A DNA stretch of 64,000 bases from Leguminivora glycinivorella (taxonomy: Eukaryota; Arthropoda; Insecta; Lepidoptera; Tortricidae): contig NC_062973.1 of assembly GCF_023078275.1 (NCBI RefSeq), positions 17,064,456-17,128,455 on the forward strand. Reading direction: 5' to 3'. A program made the position numbers and the translations under genes. The first letter of the stretch is position 1; every line of letters begins with the position of its first letter. The notes beneath the pieces are model-generated. The model searched no databases and was not told the origin of the DNA. It saw only the letters and a program-made list of their open reading frames with translations. Positions 1-11,540 of this stretch are shown piece after piece.

Positions 1-44
1 TCATAAATTGTGTACATTTTTTCACCGTATTGCAACGAGTTAAG

Positions 45-125
45 GTGAAGAAATGTACAGATATACAAATGCTCTTACCGAGATTCGAACCCAGGACACT
101 AGGTCAGACCAGTCGTCAAATAGGT
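45..125 (-). repeat. Truncated tRNA-headed SINE
   Basis: Read on the minus strand, this has the same tRNA-like head as the copies near 10.8 kb and 39.1 kb: a GACGACTGGTCTG start and a GGTTCGAATCTC B box followed by GGTAAGAGCATTT. About 25 bp between the A-box and B-box regions are missing compared with those copies, so it is an internally deleted relic and not a tRNA gene. Confidence 0.6.
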
Positions 126-210
126 ACAATAGCTACCGTTTTTAATACATCAAATACAATAGCCACCGTTTTTAATACGTCAAATACAATAGCCACCGTT
201 TTTAATACGT
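121..210. repeat. 30-bp tandem repeat, three units
   Basis: Three consecutive 30-bp units differ by only a few bases and share the core AATAGCCACCGTTTTTAATA. They translate as a ten-residue repeat in a short frame only because the period is a multiple of three. No gene is inferred. Confidence 0.85.
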
Positions 211-633
211 CGTTTGATATCGTCATGTCGTTACGGAAAATGGCATTCGTTGTTCTGAGTAAGGTCAACGCCCCCGAACGGTTAAAAAATTATCCGTGAC
301 GTTTACACTATCGAGTACAACGTATTTAAAACGTGAAAAACTCATGGTATAGAAGTACAATCATCATAGTAGAAGACAAATAAAGAGGTTGACATTGAAC
401 TAACTAGACTTGGACTTTAGTATTGCACTAAGCGGTATAACTGGTTTTCTCTACTCTAGATGAGAAAAATAATTAGGTTTACAAAGAGCGAGATTGTTTT
501 GATGCTAAAGACTGCGCCAGACATAATAGAAATTGGAATTAATAGGATTTATCCTTTTGGTGTTGTGTCCACCACCTTTGTGTTAAAATTATAGGGAGAG
601 GGATTTAAAAATATACCGCCGACCGGTAGGTAA
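211..633. other. AT-rich DNA without recognised feature
   Basis: No reading frame of note, no long inverted repeat and no recognised family was seen here. Confidence 0.6.
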
Positions 634-727
634 GTACGGTCAGTCAAGAAAGTGGTTTACCACTTTTCGACTCTATTTTAACACATAAGGTCGAAAATTG
701 GTAAACCACTTTTTTGGCTGACTGTAC
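634..727. mobile_element. Hairpin MITE, 38-bp arms
   Basis: Two 38-bp arms (634-671 and 690-727) are inverted copies with four mismatches, beginning GTACGGTCAGTCAAG and ending in GACTGTAC. The compact foldback without coding sequence fits a miniature inverted-repeat element. GTAC at both ends makes the exact insertion site ambiguous. Confidence 0.75.
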
Positions 728-1907
728 GTGCCCCGATAGTAGGGATTTCGAGTTTGTGGCGTGAGGATATATTTCAACATTTTTCAATGTTTTTAATTTT
801 AAAACACATCTGCCATAACCTGGATTACTTGCGAAAATTACATACACGGAAAAACTAAATCAATTTTCATGTACTTCACACAGACTCCAAGGGATTTTCA
901 GGTCGAAACTTAGATTTGAGTTTGATATTACTACTTTCATGACCATCCATAATATCCATATCAGAACAAACTTAGTACAGAACTACCTCATTTGCTTTGA
1001 GGCAGAATGTACCAATTCCATAGTTATCAGGTACCTGCAACTTTTTGTACAATGTGCGCCAATAGTAGGCAATGAGGACTAAGTAGGAAGTGATTAGTGA
1101 AGCCAGTTGTACGTTATTAACAATGGACATCGATGGGAAATCCAAGAAATGGCGCATTGTTCTACAACGGATGGGAAAAAAACTTCGATGTTAAATAAAT
1201 ACCAGAAAAATGATAATTGAACTAATTAAGTAGGTATGCAGTTTTTATTAAGTATAGTTCTACTACTGAATAAAAACTCACATAAAGAGATTATAGCATT
1301 TTTCATCTGGGTTGAGTTCAGTGACACTTCAATAACCCATCTCGTATGTCTGAAAAATATTTTTGAAAAATAATTTAAGTATACTTTGACGAAAAACAAT
1401 GAAACATATTTAAAAACTATACTTTTTTGAATAAACTTCCATCAAATACGAGAGAAAAATAATTTTATTTTTAAATAAACCATGTATGTAACGGAACATC
1501 CACCCCTAGTATGTTCCGTTTCATACTCATATTTGATCGAATTTAGTTAATAGACCCTTAAATGCAATATTATTAAAAAAATATAATTTTTGTATATTTT
1601 CATTATTTATTTTGCCACATAATTTAGTTTGCAATAATATTTAGCGAACATAGTATGCGTAATTCAGATTTTTTTAAGTGTAACCGAGTTCATCCCAGGT
1701 GAAAAATAGTAAATTAGTCGTCAGAAAAATATACCCGATCTAATAATTTTAGTGTGTCTCATTCGTTTTTTTCCTTCTTAAATTTGTCCCATTTTGCTTT
1801 CGTTACCCATTATTTTTGTCAGTTTCATTATAGTCTTTTTTGTTTAGTTTTTCCTCCAACATATCGTATTTTTCCAGTTTGTGTTCTGTTTATTAGTCTA
1901 ATTAGTA
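728..1907. other. Unassigned AT-rich DNA
   Basis: Only short random-looking frames of 63 codons or fewer are present. I saw no splice-linked coding signal and no repeat that I could match elsewhere in the window. Confidence 0.5.
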
Positions 1908-2339
1908 AAACCGGCCAAGAGCGTGTCGGGCCACGCTCAGTGTAGGGTTCCGTAGTTTTCCGTATTTTTCTCAAAAACTACTGAACCTATCAAGTTCAAA
2001 ACAATTTTCCTAGAAAGTCTTTATAAAGTTCTACTTCTGTGATTTTTTTCATATTTTTTAAACATATGGTTCATAAAAAAAATATCAGCCCCCACTTTAC
2101 ATGTAGGGGGGGTACCCTAATAAAACATTTTTTTCCATTTTTTATTTTTGCACTTTGTTGGCGTGATTGATATACATATTGGTACCAAATTTCAGCTTTC
2201 TAGTGCTAACGGTTACTGAGATTATCCGCGGACGGACGGACGGACGGACGGACGGACGGACGGACGGACGGACGGACGGACGGACAGACAGACATGGCGA
2301 AACTATAAGGGTTCCTAGTTGACTACGGAACCCTAAAAA
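1908..2339 (+). mobile_element. CCGGCCAAGAGCG interspersed repeat, copy A
   Basis: Starts AAAACCGGCCAAGAGCGTG and ends ACTACGGAACCCTAAAAA. A 14-mer near the start (1943-1956, TAGGGTTCCGTAGT) is the exact reverse complement of one near the end (2322-2335), so the element has subterminal inverted repeats. A GGAC microsatellite lies inside. Fuller copies occur at 19965-20508 and 55628-56215, and a fragment at 54097-54150. The class (SINE or TIR element) is not settled; no coding sequence is present. Confidence 0.75.
2230..2285. repeat. (GGAC)n microsatellite inside copy A
   Basis: About 14 uninterrupted GGAC units. The same motif is shorter in copy B (20438-20453) and about as long in copy C, showing copy-number change within the family. 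Confidence 0.95.
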
Positions 2340-3110
2340 TTAGGTATGTCATAAGCTAGACAACGGTCATGCTTAGGCCCGGTTTAACACGCGCCGACGA
2401 ATATGGGCGCTCTTGCAAATGGAGCCTATTCCCAAATAAAAGAAAATGATATTACTTCTAACGTAACATCATTAAAGCCGATGTTATTCCTGCTGTCCTC
2501 AATAATTGGTCCCAAAGCGTTTCCATGGTGACACGAGGTACGGCGACACCCGTCACGTGGCCGATGTTGGTGGATTAGATTTTTTTTTCGTTACATCTCT
2601 CTTTTTTCCTAGTGTCTTATTCATAGACATTTTGCTACCGCTCGTGAGAGCCTGAGGTCCGCTTTGGCCTTACAACCCAGGAACCTTTTGGAACTTACAA
2701 AACAAACCAGGTAAACTAGATCCTACTTGGATTATACGTAAGTATGTGTCCTCGGTGAAGAGAAAGCTGTTCAAAGTGTTCAAACTCGGTAGTTGTCTCC
2801 TGTTTTGTAGGTAGGCACTAGCAATGTTCGACTATAAAGTAGGCTAAGCTGTTTAGGAGGCCGTTGCTAAAATGATATTCAGTAATAAAATAATTATGAG
2901 AACGAAAAATACGACTACCATTAATTCTGTGTTATTACGACTTCCTTGACAAATTCCCAGGGAAAACCAATTTTTCGGGTTTCCCTTCAAACAGAAATCT
3001 AGTTTAATCCGCAATCATCTTCGATTCATGTTTTTGAGCAGTATTACTGGGGGGAAGATACTTCCACAGAGGAAAATCCAAGTTCCACTTCAGCTTTACC
3101 GCCATCAGAC
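2340..3110. other. Unassigned spacer
   Basis: No recognised gene, RNA or repeat. Scattered short frames only. Confidence 0.5.
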
Positions 3111-3209
3111 CCTTTAGCACAACTTGCCTTGTCGCGCGCAAGTCCATACCTACTTGAAGTCGCGCTTGATGTATGGACTCGCGCGCGACAAGGCAAGTTG
3201 TGCTAAAGG
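3111..3209. mobile_element. Palindromic MITE, 39-bp arms
   Basis: Arms 3111-3149 and 3171-3209 are reverse complements with one mismatch in 39, flanking a 21-bp loop. The arms contain a GTCGCGCGC block that is GC-rich against the AT-rich surroundings. Confidence 0.85.
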
Positions 3210-4089
3210 GGCAGAGTGGATAGCGGTCCGGATTAGATCGATCAATTTAACAGCTAATCTGTCGACAAAGTTTCTAATACGTTTTTAAATAGCTTAAGTA
3301 TACAGTATAATATTGTCTTCGGTTACCGCCATAGTTACGCGTGAAATAAAACTATGGAAACTGATTATGTCGCGTATAATGAATTTACAATTCATCCCGA
3401 CGTTTTTAATCAAACACTTACAGGTGACTGAGGAAAAATTACAATGTGCAAAAGTTACCCACATACAAGAAATTTTAATGAACCATAAATAATATAGATT
3501 TTTGAGGCTGGATCACCCACTGTTAATAAAGCTAGTTAAGACTCCTTATTCCTTAGAGCGCTCATCAATTTCACGAAACGGCCATCGATAGATGGCGTTG
3601 GCGCTCGGTACGCGAGCACCTGCAACTCAACGCGCGTTTCAACGCCGACACAAATAATCTTGATAGTTTTGAATTAAATTGGTAATAACATAATTTTCAA
3701 TTTTATACGGGGAATTTCCTGTTCATGGTATGGTAGTAGTAAATAAGGTGTATGAATGTAGTAAAAGTATAGTAGTCTACATATACATATATAAATACAG
3801 GTTTCCTAATTGATTGATTCAACAACCAACACCGCTGAGCCGAAACTACGAAAGCTAGAAAGTCGAAATTTGTATAGATTGCATTAACAAAATTTCGAAG
3901 AGATAAGAATCGATTATGAAAATTTACACCCCTAGTAGAGGGAAAAAGGGGGTGAAAATTTGTATCGGGATCAATTTGTTTTTTTTTATTAGGAAAATTT
4001 TAGTTAGGAACTTGAAATTAGAGAATAGTTTAATAGTGATTTCTGTTTTTTTATTGAATGTATATGTATACTGATTGGTCCCATTTTTA
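3210..4089. other. Unassigned AT-rich DNA
   Basis: Nothing recognised; a 90-codon minus frame at 3924-4196 is poly-Lys and Phe rich and looks like AT-rich noise. Confidence 0.5.
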
Positions 4090-4365
4090 TCAGAACCCAG
4101 TTCTGATGATGGGATCCTGGAGAAATCCAGGGAACTCCTCAAGTCTGAAAGGCATACATATGGCGATTTTTGTGTTTTTATATGAATAGCATGCATTTAC
4201 GTACGGAACAATGACATTTCGTGCAGTGGAACTGTTGATGATGGTCAGACCGGAACTCCCTAAATCTAAACGGCACAGTTATAGTGACTTTCATATTTTT
4301 ATAAGAACAGCATGCACTTACGTCCAGAATAGTGACATTTGGTGCAGTGGAACTGCTCATGATGT
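4090..4365. repeat. 121-bp tandem duplication, about 2.3 units
   Basis: The block GCATGCATTTACGT near 4190 recurs as GCATGCACTTACGT near 4310, and flanking text (GACATTTCGTGCAGTGGAAC and GACATTTGGTGCAGTGGAAC) repeats at the same spacing. The units are diverged. A near-120-bp period also occurs in the two large arrays at 4945 and 18285. Confidence 0.7.
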
Positions 4366-4536
4366 TGTGTCACTTTTTAACCATCGCCTCAAATCTCTCA
4401 AGGAAGGACGGTTCTCAATTCGTCTGTTTTTTTTTTGTTTGTTCCTCGATATCTCCGTCGTTACTGGACCGATTTAAAAAATTTAATAATTAAAGCATTA
4501 AAAGCAGTTTTAAAAAATACCTACACATTTCTACAT

Positions 4537-4590
4537 GTGCTCTGCCTACCCCTTTATGGGATACAGGCGTGATTGTATGTATGTATTTGT
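4537..4590 (+). repeat. Fragment of GTGCTCTGCCTACCC SINE-like family
   Basis: Matches the 3' end of the fuller copy at 60130-60365: GTGCTCTGCCTACCCCTTTA, then the GTGATTGTATGTATGTAT tail. Only the tail survives. Confidence 0.65.
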
Positions 4591-4639
4591 ACATAATCCA
4601 ACATTCGCAAGTAGCTTTCATCAGAACCCAAAAGGCGGC

Positions 4640-4918
4640 GGTTTTTTTTTCTTAAAAATTATTAAACGTTTTTTTTATGGGATAGGAGGCAAACGAGCAG
4701 ACAAGTTGCCTGATGGTAAGCGATCACTGCCGGCTATGGACACCCGAAGCACCAGAAGTGTTGGAGGTGCGTTGCCGGCCTTTAAGATGGATGTACGTTC
4801 TTTTCTTGAAGGTTTGAAGGTCGCATCGGTCCGGAAATACCGCTGGCAACAATTCATTCCACAGTTTAACTGTGCATGACGTGACCTGTGCAAAACATTG
4901 CGTCTTAGAAACATTTGA
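4640..4918 (+). repeat. Lepidopteran GGAGGCAAACGAGCAG interspersed repeat
   Basis: Contains GGAGGCAAACGAGCAG, CTGATGGTAAGCGATCACTG and GTCCGGAAATACCGC, text I recognise from a very common lepidopteran interspersed repeat. Short pieces of it recur at 18008-18050 and 23098-23161. Overlapping frames of 76-114 codons on both strands are shadows. The 120-bp array begins directly downstream. Confidence 0.65.
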
Positions 4919-4944
4919 AAGGGTGAAAATCAAAATATGTACAT

Positions 4945-6155
4945 TGGACCTCATCTAGTTCGATGGTGCTCGTCGGCCCAAATCTAATGAGCCCAAACAT
5001 GATGGGGTTATGATGAGGAGAATAGCAGTTCTGTTGACCACCTCCTGACTCCATTATGAGACCTTAGACCTCATCTAGTTCGATGGTGCTCGTCGGCCCA
5101 AATCTAATGAGCCCAAACATGATGGGCTTATGATGAGGAGAATAGCAGTTCTGTTGACCACCTCCTGACTCCATCATGAGACCTTGGACCTCATCTAGTT
5201 CGATGGTGCTCGTCGGCCCAAATCTAATGAGCCCAAACATGATGGGGTTATGATGAGGAGAATAGCAGTTCTGTTGACCACCTCCTGACTCCATCATGAG
5301 ACCTTGGACCTCATCTAGTTCGATGGTGCTCGTCGGCCCAAATCTAATGAGCCCAAACATGATGGGGTTATAATGAGGAGAATAGCAGTTCTGTTGACCA
5401 CCTCCTGACTCCATCATGAGACCTTGGACTTCGTCTAGATCGATGGTGCTCGTCAGCCCAAATCTAATGAGCCCAAACATGATGGGGTTATGATGAGGAG
5501 AATAGCAGTTCTGTTGACCACCTCCTGACTCCATCATGAGACCTTGGACCTCATCTAGTTCGATGGTGCTCGTCGGCCCAAATCTAATGAGCCCAAACAT
5601 GATGGGGTTATGATGAGGAGAATAGCAGTTCTGTTGACCACCTCCTGACTCCATCATGAGACCTTGGACTTCGTCTAGATCGATGGTGCTCGTCGGCCCA
5701 AATCTAATGAGCCCAAACATGATGTGGTTATGATGAGGAGAATAGCAGTTCTGTTGACCACCTCCTGACTCCATCATGAGACCTTGGATCTCATCTAGTT
5801 CGATGGTGCTCGTCGGCCCAAATCTAATGAGCCCAAACATGATGGGGTTATGATGAGGAGAATAGCAGTTCTGTTGACCACCTCCTGACTCCATCATGAG
5901 ACCTTGGACCTCATCTAGTTCGATGGTGCTCGTCGGCCCAAATCTAATGAGCCCAAACATGATGGGGTTATGATGAGGAGAATAGCAGTTCTGTTGACCA
6001 CCTCCTGACTCCATCATGAGACCTTGGACCTCATCTAGTTCGATGGTGCTCGTCGGCCCAAATCTAATGAGCCCAAACATGGTGGAGTTATGATAAGTAG
6101 AATAGCAGTTCTGTTGAACATTTCCTGCCTGACTCCATCATCATGAGAACCAGAA
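4945..6155. repeat. 120-bp tandem array, about ten units
   Basis: The unit, recognisable by GATGGTGCTCGTCGGCCCAA and CAGTTCTGTTGACCACCTCC, repeats every 120 bp, with few differences between inner units and more at both ends. Because 120 is 40 codons, the minus strand stays open for 338 codons (6080-5064) as 8.5 repeats of a 40-residue unit containing FGLIRFGPTSTIELDEV and ESGGGQQNC. Variants such as GAACTC against GATCTA change Glu to Asp. No signal peptide, splice context or database relation can be claimed. I call it a minisatellite or satellite block, with coding possible but unproven. Confidence 0.9.
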
Positions 6156-6265
6156 CCTCATCATGGTCCCAAAATATAATAATAATTCAAATTCTCAACA
6201 AACTTCACGTATAACTTAAAATCCAAAATCATATGAAAAGCATGTCGAATGCTAAAATTGCATAA

Positions 6266-6990
6266 GGTGTAAAAAGGATCAAGATTTGTTTAGTCGCAGT
6301 TTACGGCACTTCTCGGAACTATCGAGCTGCTTACGAAAGCTAGGTGCGCCGGACGATCAAACGCAGGTCCGTTGTCTTCGAGCGCTCGGCGCAGACTGAG
6401 CGGGCTCGCGTTAGCACAGTGTCTTTTATTCGAATTTTAGGTGTTTTAAAAAAATATCTATAGACAGAAAGGTATGTCTTATATGTATGATTTTTTTCTT
6501 ATAGGTCAAAAAGAAGTTCTAGTTTAGGATAATATTATTTAAGAGTTACAAAAAATGCAGGAATCGAAGGAAAAATACATAATGTAAACCTCTTTTTATC
6601 GAAAAAATGGGGAGGACACGGAAGGTTATTTATCCACCATTTCAAGTAAATCTTAAAATGTCAAAGTATTAGCTAACTCGTACAGGATATAACAAATAGG
6701 ATTGTGATCATTTATTACCCCAAATAACATTTTTAACAGCACAATCACGATTCTAAACGAGTTATCCCACTACGAAATTTGAAAACGTCTTCCGAAAAAA
6801 CTGATTTTTTAGAAGTATAAAAAGACATATTTTAAAGTATTACCAATTGACTTTCTAGCTTAAGATATGTACTTTTAGGAACATTATCATTTTATTAATA
6901 ATCATTTATAGTTTCTTTATAATTTTGAATGAAAAAGGTTACATTTTGCAAAAAACGCTCGTCTTTAGGAATAAGGCCTTTCAAAATATT
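6266..6990. mobile_element. Interspersed repeat X, copy 1
   Basis: This segment returns in inverted orientation at 30026-30760. Shared landmarks are GGATCAAGATTTGTT at one end, the TTATTACCCCAAATAACAT block in the middle, and GCAAAAAACGCTCG with AGGAATAAGGCC at the other end. Copy 1 has about 110 extra bases near 6345-6465 compared with copy 2. There is no coding capacity and the class is unknown. Confidence 0.7.
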
Positions 6991-7039
6991 TACATTTACG
7001 CATGTTAAAAAACAATTGATTAATTAATCAAACTCTCCC

Positions 7040-7172
7040 TCAAATGCTCAAAGGTTAACTGGAAGAGATCCCTTAAAGGGATAAGTTCGCCTTTGTACTG
7101 AAACTTTTTATTTTAAATATTATGTGCTGTATTATTTTTCTGTACAATAAAGTGTTTACTTACTTACTTACT
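7040..7172 (+). repeat. 5'-truncated LINE 3' end with (ACTT)n tail
   Basis: GGGATAAGTTCGCCTTTGTAC followed by GTACAATAAAGTGTTTACTT and an ACTT repeat. The same 3' end recurs at 54838-54966 with an ATAC tail and, more diverged, at 41445-41545 with an AAAT tail. Variable simple tails on a fixed 3' end are typical of non-LTR retrotransposition. Confidence 0.65.
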
Positions 7173-7894
7173 TAATCTACACAAAATTGACAAAACCTAA
7201 ATAAATATCCAACACCTTACAAAACAAATGCGTCACGGTCTTCGACGTGCTTGTTCCTCACACCGGATCCCATATACATACACATACTGACTGGATCCCA
7301 AGCCGGTGGTAAAGTGAAGCCATCTTCTCTATTAAAATTTGGATATTACTGATTTCTCTAAGAACAAATTAAATTATTTTATTATTGGAGGCCTTGGTCA
7401 CTTTTTCTTTGTATATGACATTTATTTAATGTTTATTACTGATTTCAATGGCCTCGCGCAACATCCTGGGTATATAATGCTTCTCCTTAGCAAGAACCAT
7501 AGAAGTTTTTGAGTTCATTGCGAACATACACACATACAAGTGACAAAGGATTTTGTTTTATAATGGTGTACTTACTGATAGCGATTTTTATTTACCAAAT
7601 CAACTCTCAAAACTTGGCAACCTGATGCCAACCAGACCAATATATGTAAGTTTAGTTGTCTAAACTTAATGATGTCATAATCAAAGTACCTACAGCACCT
7701 ATATACAGGTATTTAGCGAAGCTTGAAAGTAAGTGGTCTTGAAAATACAAGGCTGGAAAACACAAAACGTGATAAGCAATTTAAAGTGGCTTGACATCTG
7801 TCAACTGTCAACCAGAGAATTGGTATACTCAATCTTTGCATTATGAATGACAATGAAAAGTGTCAACAATAAATCATGTTCGAAGGATTATACA
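7173..7894. other. Unassigned spacer
   Basis: No recognised element or coding signal. Confidence 0.45.
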
Positions 7895-9399
7895 GTTGCC
7901 ATCAAATATATCGGAGCTAGAAGCGCTGGAGGCTAGGGTGGTTCACGAATGTATGGAGAAAAAAAAGGTTTTTTATTTTCGCTCCACAGGTTTTTTCTTG
8001 TTCTATTATGATCAAAAATTGATATGTACCAAAAATTAGCTTCTTATTGACTCATTGCTATAATTTGCAAGTAGGAGCCCATTAGTATGAAAGTAGAAAA
8101 TTTTCAAATTGTAAAATCAGCAAATATGACCGGCGCAATGCAAGCAAGACTCATTTTGGAATTCGTATTCCGGTGTCTGTACGTACCAAGTCACATTTAG
8201 TGTTTTTGGGTGAATCAACTTTTCTTTGTCAGAAAAATTTCGCATACTTCGACTACATGTGGTCAGAAAATTTAATTGGGATTTAGTCTAATTAATGTAT
8301 AATTATTATATTAAAGACAAATATAATAGCTACGCAATACAACATGTAATTATAGGATTTCCTATTTTATAACTTTGTTTCGAGCAGTGACCCTCACTTT
8401 TGTATGAAAAAAGTGTCTCTTCCACTGGGTCACATATTGTTTTAATTAAAAATGAATCGTTTTTAAATTTTTCCGTAATTGGTATACGTGAAATAAGGAT
8501 CTTTATTCACGATGGTAAGGTTAAAAATCACAAAAGTAGACCTAATAATAAGTAAGGGTAGTTCTTGCAAAAAGCAAGAAAAAGTTGATTCACCCTTTTA
8601 GACATTAAAATGCTAAAAAATGCACAAAAATTGGCTAAAAACAGTTTATTGTTGACTTTTCAGGCTACAGGTTCAACCTAGTCCATCAACATTGCTCAAA
8701 AAATAAAGTCCAGTAATATGTTATCATCGAAGATAAAATGCCTATTTTCTATATGCTCTAGATTTTTTCCTATTGTGTACCAAAATGTTGAAATTTTATA
8801 TGAAAACTGAAAAATCGTCAAATCATAGCGACCCCTAAACACTACTTTATCTCGCTGAAATTTTGTGTACAGACATTTAGGATCAAATCGAGTAAAAAAG
8901 CCCTGTGGAAGAAGAAAAATTAAAAAACATATTTTTTGAATCACCTACTGGAGGCCTAACGGCAAAGGCGAGAAGACTTTCAATCTGGTCTGGAGGTCGT
9001 GGGTTCGAACCCCGGCTCATACTAATGAGTTTTTCGGAACTTATGTGCGAACTGTCTTTGATATTTGCCAGTCGCTTTTCGGTGAATAAAATCACCGTAA
9101 GGAAACCGGCTAATCCCAATAAGGCCTAGTTAGTTGAAAGGTCAGATGGCAGTCGCTTTCGTAAAACTAGTGCCTATGCCAAAATCTTGGGATTAGTTGT
9201 CAAAGCGGACCCCTAGATCCAATGAGCCGTGGCAATGCCGGGATAACGCAAAGAGGACGATGATGTTCAAATATATCGGAGCTGCCAAAGCTCTCACTAA
9301 TATCAAAACCCGCTATCAAAATACAACCTGTATATGTCAATACGTTATAGTGCCTCTATGTGATGGCTTTTTGGAAGCTCCGATATATCTGATGGCCAC
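7895..9399. mobile_element. 1.5-kb TIR element or pair of related MITEs
   Basis: GTTGCCATCAAATATATCGG (7895) is an inverted match, two mismatches in 24, to the block ending GATGGCCAC at 9399. A second left-type end, TCAAATATATCGGAGCT, lies at 9267-9283, so 9267-9399 could itself be a short MITE that lost its first bases. The interior carries the SINE at 8946-9266. No transposase frame is present. Confidence 0.55.
8946..9266 (+). repeat. tRNA-derived SINE with GATGATG tail
   Basis: The head has an A-box-like segment near 8957 and a clear B box, GGGTTCGAACCCCG, at 9000-9013. The body contains TTTTCGGTGAATAAAATCAC, CGGCTAATCCCAATAAGGC and GGCAATGCCGGGATAACGC. I recognise this body from HaSE-like lepidopteran SINEs. 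It is essentially full length and oriented +. Frames over it are not genes. Confidence 0.8.
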
Positions 9400-9643
9400 T
9401 CTACCTAAATTATCGATTTGCAATGAAGCAGATTTATTTCTAACATACTAAATCCAGGTTTCAAGAGTCTTATTAAAGTAGTGGCTATTTAAAATTCCAT
9501 TATCGTAGAATATTTAATTGAAATTCTTAGGGAAAATATAACTATACTATTAACTTATGCAGATTCGAATGGAATAAAAAAAGTGATTACAATGAATGCG
9601 ATTAGTCTGGTTTCTTCACCGAAAAGCGGCTGATTCTCCATAC

Positions 9644-9923
9644 GGGCATTTTCAGAATTTGGGTCCCCCCAATTAGCGTAAGTTGTTAACAAATATAAAC
9701 TCGCTGTCAGTTTTGTGACGACAATTAAGCATAAAATCTGTCTAAAATTAACTTTTTTCACATTCTGAATGTAGATTATCGCTTAAAGTTTATATACCTA
9801 ATTAACAGAAAACCAATATTTTTATTGAAATGTCATAGTTAACTATCGTTACAAAACTGACAGTGAGTTAATTTTTGTAAACGACTTACGATAATTGGGG
9901 GGTCCCAAATTCTGAAAATGCCC
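9644..9923. mobile_element. 280-bp MITE with long TIRs
   Basis: The left end GGGCATTTTCAGAATTTGGG matches the right end (9901-9923) with one mismatch in the outer 23 bp. Similarity of the arms continues inward about 75 bp, through CTGTCAGTTTTGT against its complement near 9855. The centre is AT-rich. Confidence 0.8.
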
Positions 9924-10147
9924 ACACAAACGCTCTCGACTATTTCCTCCCTGGTTTTTGAAGATAGAGCAATGATTTTTCTAATACAGATTATTATTAT
10001 TTTTATCTGTGTCGAACCGTTTTGATTTTTTTGGTATTCTTATTTTTAAAGACACTAGAGCTCATCAAAAATTTCAAAAAACGGCCTTATTGATTATGGC
10101 GCAAAAAAGGTGTGGTAGGTACTTATTCAAAATCAGTAACAACTAGC

Positions 10148-10332
10148 CTTTTCTCGCGGCTTCGCCCGTGTACTAAAATAGTTCAAACTTTGGACCCCCA
10201 TTTCACCCCTTTAGGAGGTGAATCTTGAAAAATCCTTTCTTAGTGCTCCTCTACGCCTACATGCCGAATTTGGAATCTCTAGCACCAGCGGTTTCGGCTG
10301 TGCGTTGATATGTCAGTCAGTCAGTCAGTTTC
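10148..10332 (+). repeat. SINE-like repeat with (GTCA)n tail
   Basis: Starts around CTAGCCTTTTCTCGCGGCTT and ends GGCTGTGCGTTGATATGTCA followed by four GTCA units. The CGGCTTCGCCCGTG and GTGCGTTGAT text is familiar from a common lepidopteran short element. Confidence 0.6.
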
Positions 10333-10523
10333 TTCTTTTAGATTAGCCAAAAAAGCTAAACGGCCCGACACAGATCATTTCATTGTTATTCAGATTCTCA
10401 AATTTCGTTTAGATTGTTTAAGTTTTGAAGGAGGAAACAGTCGAGAGCGGAACCTCGATTTTGAAGATTTTTTAGCAATTTCTTTTAACTGAGTTGTTGT
10501 GAATGGACAATTTTTTTTTCGAT

Positions 10524-10561
10524 AAATCTACTAAAGAACTTACTAGTTCTTTAGTAGATTT
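10524..10561. other. Perfect 17-bp stem, 4-nt loop
   Basis: AAATCTACTAAAGAACT and its exact reverse complement flank TACT. It abuts the AAATAAAT tail of the neighbouring minus-strand SINE, so it may mark the insertion target. Confidence 0.8.
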
Positions 10562-10829
10562 AAATAAATAAATAAATAATAAATATTATAGGACATTCTT
10601 ACACAGATTGACTGAGGCCCACGGTAAGCTCAAGAAGGCTTGTGTTGTGGGTACTCAGACAACGATATATATAATATATAAATACTTATATACATAGAAA
10701 ACATCCATGACTCAGGAACAAATATCTGTGCTCATCACACAAATAAATGCCCTTACCGGGATTCGAACCCGGGACCGCGGCGCAGCAGGCAGGGTCACTA
10801 CTGACTGCGCCAGACCGGTCGTCAAAATC
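10562..10829 (-). repeat. Full-length tRNA-headed SINE
   Basis: On the minus strand the head reads GACCGGTCTGGCGCAGTCAG (A box), with a GGTTCGAATCCCGGTAAGG B box, then the GTGTGATGAGCACAGATATT body, and ends in a TTTATTTA tail at 10562-10590. This is a classic tRNA-related lepidopteran SINE. Copies lie at 39003-39158 and 45-125. Confidence 0.85.
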
Positions 10830-10943
10830 GTCGTCGTATATTTGACTAAAATTCCCAAATTGAATAGGGGGCTTCTTTCCATTTTCGCTCCTGTAGCGTC
10901 TTACGCACCCAGATTGAAATTCACACGTCCTCAACCTTTTTAG

Positions 10944-11190
10944 CTTTTTTTAACCCCCGACGCAAAAACGACGGGGTGTTATAAGTTTGACGTGTCTGTA
11001 TGTCTGTCTGTCTATCTGTCTGTCTGTCTGTCTGTCTGTCTGTGTGTGTGTCTGTCTGTGGCGTAGCTCCCGAACGGATGAACCGATTTAGATTTTTATT
11101 GTCTGAAAGCTGAGTTAGTCGGGAGTGTTCTTAGCCATGTTTCATGAAAATCGGTCCACTATGTCGCGGTCGGGGTTTTTCAAAATTGTA
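10944..11190 (+). repeat. AACCCCCGACGCAAAAACGA repeat, copy 1
   Basis: Begins TTTAACCCCCGACGCAAAAA, continues GACGGGGTGTTATAAGTTTG, a TCTG microsatellite (10997-11060), then CGAACGGATGAACCGATTTA. A second copy at 13524-13677 is cut by a MITE. It is a common lepidopteran interspersed repeat of unclear class. Confidence 0.75.
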
Positions 11191-11540
11191 ATTTTTCAGC
11201 ATGGTGTTGACATAAGATATGTTTAAAACTGGCACATGTAGGTACTATATCTCTTATACCGTGGGCCTAGATAACCTGAACAATTTTTTAAAATTTATTT
11301 TTAAGGACCTTTATAAAAATTACATATCGGCCCTGTCTGAACGATTTAAACCAACGATTCTAGAATCTAATAGATTCATATGACATGTAGTCCGAAACTC
11401 ATAATTTAAGAGATCAAAATATTTAGCACTGAACGCGACTTAAACGCGTTACACCTACTACGAGTACGTTTATATTTGGCCCGAGGTTTCCAACGTCACA
11501 TTGTCTACGTCAGTGGTCACGGGGTCACAAAATGCGTACC

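Noticed and set aside
5064..6080. 338-codon minus-strand frame as a protein gene
   Set aside because: It is wholly made of 120-bp tandem units, whose period keeps any open frame open. No start context, splice or signal supports expression.
4945..6155. CRISPR array
   Set aside because: The full 120-bp unit is repeated with no unique spacers, and the genome context is eukaryotic.
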